This document shows, one piece after another, positions 45,601-55,377 of a DNA stretch of 64,000 nt. Source of the stretch: Kamptonema formosum PCC 6407. Its GTDB lineage: Bacteria > Cyanobacteriota > Cyanobacteriia > Cyanobacteriales > Microcoleaceae. The stretch is from NCBI RefSeq assembly GCF_000332155.1, contig NZ_KB235903.1, positions 1,698,100 to 1,762,099 on the forward strand, given 5' to 3'. A program made the position numbers and the translations under genes. Position 1 is the first letter of the stretch; every line of letters starts with the position of its first letter. The notes below the pieces were generated by a model. The model saw nothing but the letters and a program-made list of their open reading frames with translations, did no database searches and had not been told where the DNA came from.

Positions 45601-48264
45601 ACCGATCGCAAACGCGCCGAAGCTGCTTTAGCCAAAAGTGAGGAACAACTGCGATTGACGTTGGATTTTACTCATATCGGCACTTGGGACTGGAACGTGC
45701 ATACCAATGAAGTGAACTGGAATGACAACCATTTTCGTTTGCTAGGAGTAGAACCACAACAAGCAAGCGATCCTTATCAGCTATGGCGCAAAGCAATTCA
45801 TCCAGAGGATCTGGACAGAATCGAACAGGCGTTATCAAATGCGCTATTCCAGCATACTGACTATGAAGCTGAATACCGGGTTGTCTATCCCGATGGTACA
45901 GTTCGCTGGCTGGTGGGGAAAGGACGCGGGATCTATAACGAAGCGGGTGAACCGCTGAAAATGCTGGGGGTAATTTTCGATGTCAGCGATCGCAAACTTG
46001 CAGAACAAACGTTAGAACTTCAGGCTGTGATTACCCGCAGCATGGCGGAAGGCATTTGTCTAGTAAGAGCCGATAATGGATTAATTATCTATGCAAATCC
46101 TAAATTTGAGCAGATGTTTGGTTATGATGCTGGGGAAATGAACGGTCAGCACGTTGCGATCGTGAACTATGGCAATGAACAGATAGAGCCCGAAGAGGTA
46201 AATCAAGCCATTCGCACTGCTGTTTTACAAAATGGGGAATTTGCATATCAAGTTCATAATGTCAAGAAAGATGGTACTCCATTTTGGTGTAGTGCAACTT
46301 GTTCTGTATTTAAGCATCCTGAATATGGCGATGTTATGGTCGCAGTCCATCAAGATATCACCGATCGCACACAAGCAGAAGCAGCTTTGCGCGAGAGTGA
46401 AGAAAAGTTTCGTCAGTTTGCAGAGAATATTCAGGATGTGTTCTGGATGACAGACAACCAAACGCAACAACTTCTTTATGTGAGCCCTGCTTATGAAATT
46501 ATTTGGCAACGTAGTTGTGAAACCCTCTATTCAAACCCATTAAATTGGTTAGCGACTATTCACCCAGACGATCGCCCACAAGTCGAAGCTGCGTATATTG
46601 AACAGCAAAAAACAGGAATTTACGATCGAGAATATCGGATTGTGCGACCCGACAATTCCATCCGCTGGATTCGCGATCGCGGATTTCCGATTAGAGACGA
46701 AGCCGGCAACATCATACGGATGACTGGCATTGCCGAAGACATTAGCGATCGCAAGCAAACTGAAGTAGAACTCGCTGCTGCTAAAGAAGCGGCCGTTGCG
46801 GCCAACCGTGCTAAAAGTGAATTTCTTGCCAATATGAGCCACGAAATTCGCACCCCCATGAATGCTATTCTAGGTTTTAGTGACTTGTTACAAGGATCGA
46901 TCTCTGACCCCCAACCTCGTGCCTATCTTAACTCAATTGCTGCCAGTGGCAGAACGTTACTTGCCCTGATTAATGATATACTCGATCTTTCCAAAATCGA
47001 AGCAGGTAAGCTACAACTCCAATACGAACCAGTTGATGTGCGATCGCTAGTTCGGGAAATTCAAGAAATTTTAGACCCGAAAGCCCTTAAAAAAAGTTTG
47101 TCTCTCCTAGTAGAAATCGATGAAAACGTACCCACAGCCATTCTATTTGACCCCATACGCCTGCGCCAAATTCTGTTCAACACAGTTGGTAACGCCCTGA
47201 AGTTTACAGAGGCAGGATTTGTCAAAATATCTGTACGCGCACAATTAGATCTATCCCCTAGCTCGAATCGAGTACAGATAGAAATTACCATCGCAGATAC
47301 CGGGATTGGCATTTGCTTAGAGCAACAACACAGTATTTTTGAAGCCTTTAAACAAAGTGAAGGACAAAGCACTCGTAAATATGGGGGTACAGGTTTAGGT
47401 TTAGCGATTACTAAACGTCTTACAGAAATGCTCGGTGGTACAGTCAGGCTCGAAAGCGAATTGGGCAAAGGGAGTGCCTTTACTTTTATCTTCCCCAATC
47501 TGACGATTACAGCAATAGAAACGCGATCGGTTGTGCCTTCAAAATTAGATGAAGATTTGAATCAATTGGGAACTGCAACTGTGCTAGTGGTGGATGATGT
47601 TCAATATAACCTCGATTTGATTGCGGGATATTTTGCAGGTAGCAAACACCGCCTGTTGTTTGCACAAGATGGACAAGAAGCGATCGAAATCGCGCAAAGA
47701 AATTGCCCCGATGCGATTCTAATGGACTTGTGGATGCCGAACATGGACGGACTACAAGCGATACAATTGCTGAAACAAAACAAAAGAACTCAAAATATTC
47801 CCATTTTGATCGTAACTGCCGTTTTGCGACTAGAGGACGAAATTACTGTGCGTCCTCTCTCCCAAGGATTCTTACGCAAACCCGTTAGCCGTTCCCAACT
47901 TGTCTCAGCGTTAAAGCAAATTTTACCCCAGGAAACTAATTATTTTACCATTGATGAAGCGCCCATAAATCCTACCCAAAACGAGCGAATTCAAGCAAAT
48001 TCCAAAGCCTTGGCAAAGCTTCCAGAATTAGTTGAAAAACTCCGCCAAGAAGAAGAAAGCACTTGGTTAGAATTGTGTAAAACAATGAAACGGCGAGATA
48101 TCCAAATCTTTAGGGAACGTTTGAGAGAGTGGGCGCACGAATACCAATGTCAAGCACTCCTCGACTATACGACGACCTTAGAAAGTCAGCTAGAAACCTT
48201 TAACTGGGAGCTATTGCCTAAGACCATAGAAAAATTCCCCGAAGTGAGACTTCAATTATTATGA
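42667..48264 (+). CDS. Multi-PAS hybrid histidine kinase
   Basis: A 1865-residue cytoplasmic protein without membrane spans. About ten PAS (some PAS-PAC) domains fill residues 60-1370. A HisKA domain carries His1392 (FLANMSHEIRTPMNAILGFS), followed by a HATPase domain with DTGIGI and GGTGLGLAITKRL boxes. A receiver domain has Asp1687 in AILMDLWMPNMDG and the conserved Lys in LRKPVSR. A helical C-terminal stretch of about 90 residues shows no clear phosphotransfer His. It would autophosphorylate on His and pass phosphate to its own receiver and perhaps to the next gene's product, whose ORF overlaps by 4 bp. The PAS array could hold ligands or mediate contact with the Kai-type proteins; this is inference from gene order. 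Confidence 0.92.
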   Translation: MEDTNKSKTELLAEIQSLRERLTASEDIVRAIQQGEVDALVISTAQGRKVFTLQSADLSYRLLVEEMQQGAVVLSTDGLILYCNKSFSNLLKQPLEKLIGSYFQFLISPHDTPLFQARVQQAEMGDRHPVEMFLLARDGVEIPVYLSINPLILDDSPINCLVITDLTEQKRHEKTIASEKLARLILEQAGEAILVCDHTGQIIRASAIAQQLWGENLLFQPFDRLGIFSFFQSNFSLVISQEKILSAADIARNSPVKVPFSITPVLHGETYKGLEVEFERRDGQVLNLVLNARPLADQDNNFRGAVVILTNITQRKQAENALQAAKKDLEIKVVERTQELQVANYRLQLELLERERREKILQDQAQLIDLAHDAILTVDLNDAITFWNHGAAVLYGFSQTEALGKTLAQLLSTNFPKPLTEIKKELFEYGRWEGELIQQRGDGTLIFVASRWTVQRDLAGKPKGIMKINADITKSKQAEKALIYSSLRLSKILDIAKDAIISVDDLQTITLFNKGAEKIFGYTAAEVLGKSLTLLLPSRFDSVYSEKFTNVPQSDEKTRRMEERNEVFGRRKDGTVFPAEASISKLELNGEKIYTAILRDISERKIAETSLREREERFRKVFEEGPIGMAIVGLDYRFIKVNPMLCQMIGYTESELLALTFSNITHPDDLEIDVQLAQRLFKGEVPFYKIEKRYLKKNQETIWVSLTGSIVRDRDGQPIYYIAMIEDITNRKRAEKSLQQYERIVSTTLDGIVLLNRDYIYQIANPAYLSWYNKSSHEIIGHSVKDIVGQEVFENLSPALEQALAGETIQFEKLFEHLPGGKKFLSVTFTPYFAVEQEISGVLISLRDLTKLKEAENSLQQSESTLRSFFNSGAMPMGIVELHNGDILHISDNWAAAQFFESTPEAMQNQFASALGSPPTTIEQWTTYYQQSQQIQAPVRFEHFYETSTKQGWLSVSVCPIELSPSGYPRFCYVAKDITDRKRAEAALAKSEEQLRLTLDFTHIGTWDWNVHTNEVNWNDNHFRLLGVEPQQASDPYQLWRKAIHPEDLDRIEQALSNALFQHTDYEAEYRVVYPDGTVRWLVGKGRGIYNEAGEPLKMLGVIFDVSDRKLAEQTLELQAVITRSMAEGICLVRADNGLIIYANPKFEQMFGYDAGEMNGQHVAIVNYGNEQIEPEEVNQAIRTAVLQNGEFAYQVHNVKKDGTPFWCSATCSVFKHPEYGDVMVAVHQDITDRTQAEAALRESEEKFRQFAENIQDVFWMTDNQTQQLLYVSPAYEIIWQRSCETLYSNPLNWLATIHPDDRPQVEAAYIEQQKTGIYDREYRIVRPDNSIRWIRDRGFPIRDEAGNIIRMTGIAEDISDRKQTEVELAAAKEAAVAANRAKSEFLANMSHEIRTPMNAILGFSDLLQGSISDPQPRAYLNSIAASGRTLLALINDILDLSKIEAGKLQLQYEPVDVRSLVREIQEILDPKALKKSLSLLVEIDENVPTAILFDPIRLRQILFNTVGNALKFTEAGFVKISVRAQLDLSPSSNRVQIEITIADTGIGICLEQQHSIFEAFKQSEGQSTRKYGGTGLGLAITKRLTEMLGGTVRLESELGKGSAFTFIFPNLTITAIETRSVVPSKLDEDLNQLGTATVLVVDDVQYNLDLIAGYFAGSKHRLLFAQDGQEAIEIAQRNCPDAILMDLWMPNMDGLQAIQLLKQNKRTQNIPILIVTAVLRLEDEITVRPLSQGFLRKPVSRSQLVSALKQILPQETNYFTIDEAPINPTQNERIQANSKALAKLPELVEKLRQEEESTWLELCKTMKRRDIQIFRERLREWAHEYQCQALLDYTTTLESQLETFNWELLPKTIEKFPEVRLQLL

Positions 48265-49208
48265 CATCATTCAAACCAGAAAACTGCTTGATTTTAGTCG
48301 TCGATGATGTTACTGAGAATCTGCAATTAATTGCTTTAATTCTAGAAAAAAGAGGTTATGAAACCACTTTTGCTACTAGCGGAAAGCAAGCTTTAGAGCG
48401 CGTTCAAACTGCCAATCCCGACCTAATATTATTAGATTTTATGATGCCACACATGAATGGCTTGGAAGTTTGCGAACAACTGAAAGCTAATCCTGATGTA
48501 GCAGAAATACCGATCATTTTTCTCACTGCTAGCCACGAGCAAGAGCATTTAATCCAAGCCTTTGAAAAAGGAGCAGTTGATTACATTACCAAACCCTTTA
48601 GTACAGCAGAGCTACTCGTCCGGGTGCGAACGCACTTAGAGTTAAAATATATGCGAGAGCAATTGAAAAAGTCGTTACAGGAGCAAGCACAATTAACTAA
48701 AGAGTTACAAAATTTAGCTAATACAGATCCATTAACTGGAGTGTGGAACCGTCGTTATTTGTTAACTTTATGTGAGGCAGAGATCGAGCGAGCTTGCCGA
48801 TACAATCATTTGTTTTCTGTATTAATGCTGGATCTAGATCGCTTCAAACAAATTAACGATATTTACGGGCACTCTGTAGGAGATGAAGTGCTGATTGGGA
48901 TGACAAAGATTGTCAAAAATTCTTTAAGAAAAGTAGATTTTTGGGGACGGTTTGGGGGAGAAGAATTTGTAGTAATTCTACCAGAAACTAATCTGGATTC
49001 TGCCGTAGACGTGGCTGAACGTATCCGCGCTACCCTGGAAAAGACAGAGTTTCCGATTCAAGAAAAACAGGTGAAAATTACAGTTAGTATTGGAGTCTCT
49101 ACCTATCAATTGGAGGATCAAAAGATCGATCTGGTACTTCAACGAGCTGACAAGGCGCTTTATCAAGCCAAAAATCAAGGGCGCAACCGAGTTGTTGGCG
49201 ATCGATAA
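48261..49208 (+). CDS. Response regulator with diguanylate cyclase domain
   Basis: A 315-residue PleD-like protein. Receiver (about 10-125): acidic pair in LVVDDV, phospho-acceptor Asp59 in ILLDFMMPHMNG, and Lys in ITKPFSTAELL. A coiled-coil linker (about 125-155) leads to a GGDEF domain (about 155-313) with GGEEF at 232-236 and an inhibitory-site RKVD at 223-226, five residues upstream as required. The enzyme should make cyclic di-GMP from two GTP and be product-inhibited. It overlaps the kinase gene by 4 bp (ATGA), implying coupled translation and a cognate pair. Confidence 0.94.
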   Translation: MTSFKPENCLILVVDDVTENLQLIALILEKRGYETTFATSGKQALERVQTANPDLILLDFMMPHMNGLEVCEQLKANPDVAEIPIIFLTASHEQEHLIQAFEKGAVDYITKPFSTAELLVRVRTHLELKYMREQLKKSLQEQAQLTKELQNLANTDPLTGVWNRRYLLTLCEAEIERACRYNHLFSVLMLDLDRFKQINDIYGHSVGDEVLIGMTKIVKNSLRKVDFWGRFGGEEFVVILPETNLDSAVDVAERIRATLEKTEFPIQEKQVKITVSIGVSTYQLEDQKIDLVLQRADKALYQAKNQGRNRVVGDR

Positions 49209-49323
49209 AGCAACCGCTTTCGGCGGTTAGGGGCTAGGGCGTGTTTTCTTGCCTCGTTGTATCCTAGAAAATAGGTAAAAAATAGGCGATCGCGAATCTA
49301 AATCCTGAGTAATCAACCACATC

Positions 49324-50358
49324 TTACGGAGACTTCCGATCCGACCAAATTGGTAATTTGTTAACTTTTTTCAGGATTAAATCTACATAAGTCAAACCAT
49401 TTTCTGCCCGATCTTCCCCAAAATATCCTTGGTTGCCATCGTGCTTATGAGGCCCACTAATTATTTCTGCATAACGCCCTTGTTGCCGAGCTTGATTGAA
49501 TCCAGAGTTAACTAGCCATTGCCATCGCGACGGGAAAACAACCCCGCCAATATCATCAATTATATCTCTATTCCCGTGTAAATGATAGACGCGATTGACA
49601 GCATTAAAACCTACCTTCCCGGAAAAAACCCCACCCACAGAAACAACACTAATCTTAGCATTAAGCCATTCCTTAAGATAAGGAGTTGCACCTAACGCCA
49701 CTTGTGCTCCACCGCTAGTACCAATTAGAATAATTTTAATAGGTTGATTTGGGGAAATTAAGATCGGGTGTTTAGCCTCCATCCGCTCGATAATTGCTGT
49801 GGCAATGCCCTGATTATAAACCTGTCCGTAGCGATAATCTAGAGAAATTGCAAATCTCCAAAGATTGCGAATTTTAATTAGTAAATCTCCACTAATAATC
49901 TTTCCCTTTGCCCGCTCAACAAACCGCCAAACAGGAGCGAACAAACGCTGCCCTCCTAAACTTTTATTGGCTGCTGAGTAAGGGAAAATATCGCCAACAG
50001 CAACGCATTCTGGATGCACGTCAACTAAAGTTTTAAGAAAGAACTCTTCTCCCGGAGTTAATTCGTCTGCCGAAAAATCGCCTACTCCGGGCAGAAAGAT
50101 AATATAACAATTTAATACCCCAGAGTTAGGAATACGCTTGTTGGCAGGTGTTTCTATATTACCAGAGTTAGATCGCCCACTTTCCAGTCGATTTTTCTGT
50201 TTAAGACCTAGAGTTTCAGCACTTTGACCCAGCCACCAGACTAGAGTTCCCACTGGAGCAGTAATGCCCCATACTATCAGGATTGTAGTTGCTATGACTA
50301 AGAGCTTCAAACTGCCTCCGCGCAGCCAAATTAGTATCCACCCAGTTAACTTCAGCAT
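49324..50358 (-). CDS. Membrane-anchored alpha/beta-hydrolase-like protein
   Basis: A 344-residue protein with one N-terminal membrane segment (SLKLLVIATTILIVWGITAP). Its main domain reads as an alpha/beta-hydrolase core: NCYIIFLPGVGDFSADEL, the nucleophile-elbow-like ILIGTSGGAQVALGATPYL with a Ser in GTSGG, a possible acid after HGNRDIID, and a His in ISGPHKHDGNQGYFG. A catalytic Ser-Asp-His set is therefore plausible. The N-terminal spacer is low in complexity. Substrate unknown; neighbours do not help. Confidence 0.7.
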   Translation of the reverse strand: MLKLTGWILIWLRGGSLKLLVIATTILIVWGITAPVGTLVWWLGQSAETLGLKQKNRLESGRSNSGNIETPANKRIPNSGVLNCYIIFLPGVGDFSADELTPGEEFFLKTLVDVHPECVAVGDIFPYSAANKSLGGQRLFAPVWRFVERAKGKIISGDLLIKIRNLWRFAISLDYRYGQVYNQGIATAIIERMEAKHPILISPNQPIKIILIGTSGGAQVALGATPYLKEWLNAKISVVSVGGVFSGKVGFNAVNRVYHLHGNRDIIDDIGGVVFPSRWQWLVNSGFNQARQQGRYAEIISGPHKHDGNQGYFGEDRAENGLTYVDLILKKVNKLPIWSDRKSP

Positions 50359-50440
50359 TTAATCAAATCTGCTTGTAATTTGCTGTCTTAAGGCGTATTG
50401 TATCAAAGTTGTCAACTACTTCGATCATTAAGAATTTAAC

Positions 50441-51007
50441 GTGAAAGGCAAAGATTCAACACAAGGTTTAGGCACAACTCTTAGGAATGCCTTATGTTTA
50501 AATGTCAATTTTTACGAAGATGCTGCCGATACTCCTAGAACTAAGCGGATCGCTTTAACGATTGTAATTTTAGCAGCCCTGTCTCACGTTTTAGGCAGCG
50601 CTGCGATCTTATTAATTAATCGGGCAACTCTGCCAATACTGGCGATCTCACTTTTAATTGATGGCTTCGCTGTTGTCGCTGGTTACTACTTTTGGACTTT
50701 CACGATCTCAAAAATAGCTCAGTGGCTAAAACCGAATCACGTTAGCTATAGGGAATTGCTGATTCCGATTGGATTTGCCTATGCGCCGCAAGTGCTGAAT
50801 TTTTTGACGCTGATTCCGCTATTAGGACGAGCAATTGAGTTAGTATTATCTGTATGGAGTTTGCTAACTGTAATTGTGGCAGTCCGCCAAGGTTTAGATA
50901 TTAGAACTCGCTGGGCAGCGTTGATTTGTTTAGTAGGTTGGCCTGTAATTCAAGTAGCGATTGGATTTGTACAGGTATTTGGACAGTTCCTTGCAAGGCA
51001 GTTTTAA
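50441..51007 (+). CDS. Yip1-family membrane protein
   Basis: A 188-residue protein starting at GTG (50441), with a ~30-residue cytoplasmic N-terminus then five hydrophobic segments: IALTIVILAALSHVLGSAAI, LAISLLIDGFAVVAGYYFW, the segment around SYRELLIPIGFAYAPQVLNF, and two more to the C-terminus. The pattern fits bacterial Yip1-domain proteins, whose role is not established. It is divergent from the hydrolase-like gene, with 82 bp between. Confidence 0.8.
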   Translation: MKGKDSTQGLGTTLRNALCLNVNFYEDAADTPRTKRIALTIVILAALSHVLGSAAILLINRATLPILAISLLIDGFAVVAGYYFWTFTISKIAQWLKPNHVSYRELLIPIGFAYAPQVLNFLTLIPLLGRAIELVLSVWSLLTVIVAVRQGLDIRTRWAALICLVGWPVIQVAIGFVQVFGQFLARQF

Positions 51008-51302
51008 CAGGAGGATTTCAATATTTTTGTTGAATAGTTAGATTTTATGATATAATGCAATTCCATCTTCAACTGAGAGGGATGATGCTACTACTTATTT
51101 TAAGTAGTTGACCTCAACCAAAAGAGGGCGATCGCTACGTCAACTATTCGGCTATCCTCACTGGCTTTACCATTTAACAGCGATACATTAAAATAAAAGC
51201 AAGTACACAAAAATTAATATTATTTATTTTTTGTGGCACTCGCCCCGGCCAACCGTGAGGGGCAAATCAGCCCTAACTAAAACAGTAGGATAGGAAACAT
51301 CT
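51008..51302. promoter_or_regulatory. Long leader region of clpC with a hairpin
   Basis: A 295-bp gap before clpC. A 7-bp perfect hairpin ACTACTT/AAGTAGT (51090-51108) sits 194 bp before the start codon, followed by an HIP1 site. No T-run follows, so it is not a standard terminator. The region may hold the promoter and a structured 5' untranslated leader; nothing specific can be proved. Confidence 0.4.
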
Positions 51303-53762
51303 ATGTTTGAAAGCTTTACAGAACAAGCCGTTAAGGTGATCATGCTCGCTCAGGAAGAAGCTCGCCGCCTCGGTCATAACTTCGTAGGTACTGAGCAAAT
51401 CCTCCTGGGACTAATCGGCGAAGGTACTGGTATCGCCGCCAAAGTCCTCACGGAAATGGGCCTCAACATTAAAGACGTGCGGATAGAAATTCAAAAAATC
51501 ATTGGCAGAGGTTCCGGCTTTGTCCCATCGGAAATTCCGTTTACACCTCGCGTCAAGCGCATTTTCGAGTCATCCCTGAACGAAGCTCGTAAACTGGGAC
51601 ACAACTATATCGGCACCGAGCACATCTTGCTGGGACTGATCGCAGACGATGAAGGCGTGGCGGCGAAAGTTCTAGAACAACTGGGTATCGAACGCGCTCA
51701 AGTCCGCACCCAAGTAATTCGGGCAGCAGGAGAAACTGTAGCGGTGGGTGGTGGTCGCGATCGCAATACCAAAACCCCAACCTTAGAAGAGTTCGGCACT
51801 AACCTGACCAAACTAGCAACCGAAGGCAAACTCGACCCCGTAGTGGGACGGGAGAAAGAAATCGAACGAGTGATCCAAATTCTGGGTCGCCGCACGAAAA
51901 ACAATCCCGTATTAGTAGGCGAACCCGGAGTCGGCAAAACTGCGATCGCTGAAGGTATCGCCCAACGCATCGCCAACAACAGCGTTCACGAAATCCTAGA
52001 AGGCAAACAAGTCATCAGCCTAGACATGGGAGCCATGATTGCAGGTACCAAGTTTCGGGGCGAATTTGAAGAACGCCTCAAAACCATCATGCAAGAAATC
52101 TTCAACGCTGGTAACATCATCCTGTTTATCGACGAGATCCACACCTTAATCGGAGCCGGAGCCGTACAGGGGAGCATGGATGCCGCCAACATCCTCAAAC
52201 CAGCCCTCGCTAGAGGTCAATTGCAGTGCGTCGGCGCAACCACCCTCGATGAATATCGCAAACACATCGAACGGGACGCAGCCTTAGAACGCCGCTTCCA
52301 GCCTGTGAAAATAGGGGAACCCAGCGTTGAAGAAACCCTAGAAATTCTGCACGGCTTGCGGTCAGCCTACGAGAAACACCACAAACTGACAATTTCCGAC
52401 GCAGCTTTGGAAGCAGCGGCTACCCTGAGCGATCGCTACATCAACGATCGCTTCCTACCAGACAAAGCCATTGACCTCATCGACGAAGCAGGTTCCCGCG
52501 TTCGCGTCATGAACTCACAGCAATCGCCAGAAGTCAAAGAACTCAAGCGACAACTGCCACAAGTGACCAAAGACAAAGAAACCGCCGTCCGCGATCAAGA
52601 CTTTGAACTAGCTGGAAAATTGCGCGATCGCGAACTCGAACTCCAAGGCCAAATCAAAGCCGCCTCCAGCATAAAACCAGAAGTCACAACTCTGCCGATC
52701 GTCACCGAAGAAGATATCGCCCACATCGTCGCATCTTGGACAGGCGTACCCGTCAGCAAACTCACAGAATCCGAATCTGAATTGCTGATGCACATGGAAG
52801 ACACCCTCCATCAGCGCCTCATCGGTCAAGAAGAAGCCGTTAGCGCCGTTTCTCGCGCCATTCGTCGCGCCCGCGTCGGCTTGAAAAACCCCAATCGACC
52901 GATCGCCAGCTTCATCTTCTCCGGCCCCACTGGTGTTGGCAAAACCGAACTTACTAAAGCCTTAGCCGCCTACTTCTTCGGTTCCGAAGAAGCCATGATT
53001 CGACTCGATATGTCTGAATTTATGGAACGGCACACTGTTTCTAAACTGATCGGTTCTCCTCCCGGTTTTGTGGGCTACGACGAAGGCGGTCAACTAACAG
53101 AAGCAGTTCGCCGCAAACCTTACACAGTAGTCTTATTCGACGAAATCGAAAAAGCTCACCCCGATGTCTTCAATATCCTCTTACAAATATTAGAAGATGG
53201 GCGCTTAACGGATGCCAAAGGTCGCACCGTAGACTTCAAGAATACCCTGCTGATTATGACCTCAAACATCGGTTCTAAAGTCATAGAAAAAGGCGGCGGC
53301 GGTATCGGTTTCGAGTTCGCAGAAAACCAAGCAGATGCTCAATACACCCGCATTCGCTCCCTAGTAAATGAAGAACTCAAGCAACACTTCCGCCCCGAAT
53401 TTCTCAACCGGCTCGATGAAATTATCGTCTTCCGTCAGTTGAATAAGGAAGAAGTCAAGCAAATTGCAGACATCATGCTGCGCCAACTTTTCAGCCGCTT
53501 AACCGAACAAGGTATGACCTTGCAAGTGACAGAAAGGTTCAAGGATCATCTAGTAAAAGAAGGCTACAATCCCAGTTACGGTGCAAGGCCTCTCCGTCGC
53601 GCCATCATGCGATTGTTGGAAGACGTACTTGCTGAGGAAATGCTTTCCGGCCGACTCAAAGAAGGAGACAGCGCGATCGTAGATGTAGATGATAATGGGG
53701 AGGTTAAGGTATTACCCACCGATCCATCACCACCTAAATTAGAATTAGCGCTCTCTCACTAA
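51303..53762 (+). CDS. ClpC-type AAA+ chaperone of the Clp protease
   Basis: An 819-residue HSP100 protein. Two N-terminal Clp_N repeats (about 1-150; [40 protein letters not shown]) precede AAA domain 1 with Walker [14 protein letters not shown] and Walker [20 protein letters not shown]-like middle segment ([20 protein letters not shown]) is followed by AAA domain 2 with [13 protein letters not shown] and a Walker B in [12 protein letters not shown]. ClpC unfolds proteins for the ClpP/ClpR chamber in the cytoplasm and is essential in studied cyanobacteria. Its size and domain set match the cyanobacterial and chloroplast ClpC group. Confidence 0.96.
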   Translation: MFESFTEQAVKVIMLAQEEARRLGHNFVGTEQILLGLIGEGTGIAAKVLTEMGLNIKDVRIEIQKIIGRGSGFVPSEIPFTPRVKRIFESSLNEARKLGHNYIGTEHILLGLIADDEGVAAKVLEQLGIERAQVRTQVIRAAGETVAVGGGRDRNTKTPTLEEFGTNLTKLATEGKLDPVVGREKEIERVIQILGRRTKNNPVLVGEPGVGKTAIAEGIAQRIANNSVHEILEGKQVISLDMGAMIAGTKFRGEFEERLKTIMQEIFNAGNIILFIDEIHTLIGAGAVQGSMDAANILKPALARGQLQCVGATTLDEYRKHIERDAALERRFQPVKIGEPSVEETLEILHGLRSAYEKHHKLTISDAALEAAATLSDRYINDRFLPDKAIDLIDEAGSRVRVMNSQQSPEVKELKRQLPQVTKDKETAVRDQDFELAGKLRDRELELQGQIKAASSIKPEVTTLPIVTEEDIAHIVASWTGVPVSKLTESESELLMHMEDTLHQRLIGQEEAVSAVSRAIRRARVGLKNPNRPIASFIFSGPTGVGKTELTKALAAYFFGSEEAMIRLDMSEFMERHTVSKLIGSPPGFVGYDEGGQLTEAVRRKPYTVVLFDEIEKAHPDVFNILLQILEDGRLTDAKGRTVDFKNTLLIMTSNIGSKVIEKGGGGIGFEFAENQADAQYTRIRSLVNEELKQHFRPEFLNRLDEIIVFRQLNKEEVKQIADIMLRQLFSRLTEQGMTLQVTERFKDHLVKEGYNPSYGARPLRRAIMRLLEDVLAEEMLSGRLKEGDSAIVDVDDNGEVKVLPTDPSPPKLELALSH

Positions 53763-53767
53763 AATTA

Positions 53768-53881
53768 AGGGGCTAGGGGCTAGGGGCTAGGGGCTAGGGG
53801 AAGAAGGGGATAGTTTACTGCATTTTCCTTCTTCCTTCTTCCTTCTTCCTTCTTCCTTCTTCCTTCTTCCTTCTTCCTTCT
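53768..53881. repeat. STRR array downstream of clpC
   Basis: GGGGCTA heptamers (53768-53800) followed by about eight CTTCCTT heptamers (53823-53881), separating clpC from the convergent urease accessory genes. No gene is seen. Confidence 0.85.
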
Positions 53882-53894
53882 ACTTACTAATGTT

Positions 53895-54491
53895 CTAGGT
53901 AACATTCAACTGGATAAATTTTTCTACCGCCTCTAACCCTTCTTTCGTCTTTAAATTAGTAAACACAAAAGGTTTATCCCCTCGCATTTTTTTAGTATCC
54001 CTTTCCATCACTCCCAAATCTGCGCCTACATAGGGAGCTAAATCCGTTTTATTAATCACCAATAAATCAGACTTAGTAATTCCCGGGCCACCCTTGCGCG
54101 GAATCTTATCCCCAGCAGCAACATCGATTACATAAATCGTTAAATCCACTAATTCAGGGCTAAAAGTTGCAGCTAAATTATCGCCGCCACTTTCTACAAA
54201 TACCAAATTTAAGTCATTAAACTTAAGTTCTAATTGTTCAATCGCAACTAAGTTAATCGAGGCATCTTCTCGAATAGCTGTATGAGGACAACCGCCAGTT
54301 TCTACGCCTAAAATGCGATCGCTTTCTAATGCCTGACTTCGCACTAAAAATTGTGCATCTTCCTGGGTATAAATATCATTAGTAACAACGGCAATTTTAT
54401 AATGTTGGCGCATAGCTTTACATAAAGCGTCTACTAAAGCAGTTTTTCCAGAGCCAACTGGGCCAGCAATTCCTACACGAAAAGCATTCAT
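53895..54491 (-). CDS. Urease accessory GTPase UreG
   Basis: A 198-residue SIMIBI-class GTPase: P-loop [20 protein letters not shown] (residues 7-26), the nickel-binding [15 protein letters not shown] (CPH motif) and guanine-specific [15 protein letters not shown]. It delivers nickel, using GTP, to apo-urease together with UreE, UreF and UreH/UreD. It is the third gene of a reverse-strand ureE-ureF-ureG run. It ends next to the STRR array behind clpC. Structural urease genes are not in the window. Confidence 0.96.
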   Translation of the reverse strand: MNAFRVGIAGPVGSGKTALVDALCKAMRQHYKIAVVTNDIYTQEDAQFLVRSQALESDRILGVETGGCPHTAIREDASINLVAIEQLELKFNDLNLVFVESGGDNLAATFSPELVDLTIYVIDVAAGDKIPRKGGPGITKSDLLVINKTDLAPYVGADLGVMERDTKKMRGDKPFVFTNLKTKEGLEAVEKFIQLNVT

Positions 54492-54498
54492 TTTTTTA

Positions 54499-54545
54499 GT
54501 TGTTAGTTGTTAGTTGTTGGTTGTTGGTTGTTGGTTTTTGGTTGT
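54499..54545. repeat. TTAGTTG/TTGGTTG heptamer array
   Basis: Short tandem TTAGTTG and TTGGTTG units between ureG and ureF. They sit between co-directional genes, so they do not obviously prevent co-transcription. Confidence 0.75.
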
Positions 54546-54605
54546 AGTTATTAGTTAGTTTGCTTACTCTCCTCATGCCTTCTTCCCTTTTCCGTCATTG
54601 CTAAT

Positions 54606-55301
54606 TTAACTACGAAACAAACGAGTGTACTGATTTTCGTGAGCCATACTTGCCAATGCCAATCCCCAACTACAGCTATTAAGGTTATCATCTTCTAATT
54701 TTAAAACTTCTTGGGCGACAAAATTAATCTGGGAATCCAAGTTTAATAGCAATTGTTGACCAACAGTTTGACCAAGGGGAATGAGTTTTACTCCTGCATT
54801 TACTAAATTTGCCGCCCAACTGTACAAATACCCAAGTACAGCCGCTCCTTCTTCTATTTCCAATTTTACTGCTGCAATACCAAATGCGATCGCAAAATTG
54901 CAATTATTTCCACAAACCTCAGTTAATTCTTGCACAGATGGGAGTACCTTTGCCTGTAAAGGTAAATGGATATCCTGTAATAAACGTACCAGAGATCGCC
55001 CCATTTGCCAACTTTGTAAGCGCAATTCTTCTGTTTCCTTAGCCGCAGTTGCCCAAGCATTCCAATAGCTCAATGCTTCTAAATCCCCTACAATAGTTGC
55101 TCTGTAAGCGCGTACCATCACTGCTGCTTCTAAACGTATCGCTCCGTATTGCAACGAATGTTCTAACCATTTTTGTAAGCTGTTCTCATGATTAATTTTA
55201 CCAAAATCAACCAGAGTTTCAATTCCCTCTGAATAACTATAAGCCCCGACGGGAACAGTAGCTAATTGTAACAATCTAAGAATAGAAAATTGATAATTCA
55301 A
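54606..55301 (-). CDS. Urease accessory protein UreF
   Basis: A 231-residue helical protein: [60 protein letters not shown] and [20 protein letters not shown]. UreF works with UreH/UreD and UreG in the nickel-insertion complex and is thought to act as a fidelity factor for UreG GTPase. It sits between ureE and ureG on the same strand. Length and motifs are normal. Confidence 0.95.
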   Translation of the reverse strand: MNYQFSILRLLQLATVPVGAYSYSEGIETLVDFGKINHENSLQKWLEHSLQYGAIRLEAAVMVRAYRATIVGDLEALSYWNAWATAAKETEELRLQSWQMGRSLVRLLQDIHLPLQAKVLPSVQELTEVCGNNCNFAIAFGIAAVKLEIEEGAAVLGYLYSWAANLVNAGVKLIPLGQTVGQQLLLNLDSQINFVAQEVLKLEDDNLNSCSWGLALASMAHENQYTRLFRS

Positions 55302-55316
55302 GCACCACCTCTTTTT

Positions 55317-55366
55317 GATTTTTCCTTCTTATTCTTCCTTCTTCCTTCTTCCTTCTTCCTTCTCTT
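55317..55366. repeat. TTCCTTC heptamer array
   Basis: About five tandem CTTCCTT units between ureF and ureE, the same family as at 24246-24283 and 53823-53881. Confidence 0.8.
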
Positions 55367-55377
55367 ACCAAACTGAT

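Noticed and set aside
46225-46859. Minus-strand frames within the histidine kinase gene
   Set aside because: They are shadows of PAS and HisKA coding sequence and lack ribosome-binding sites.
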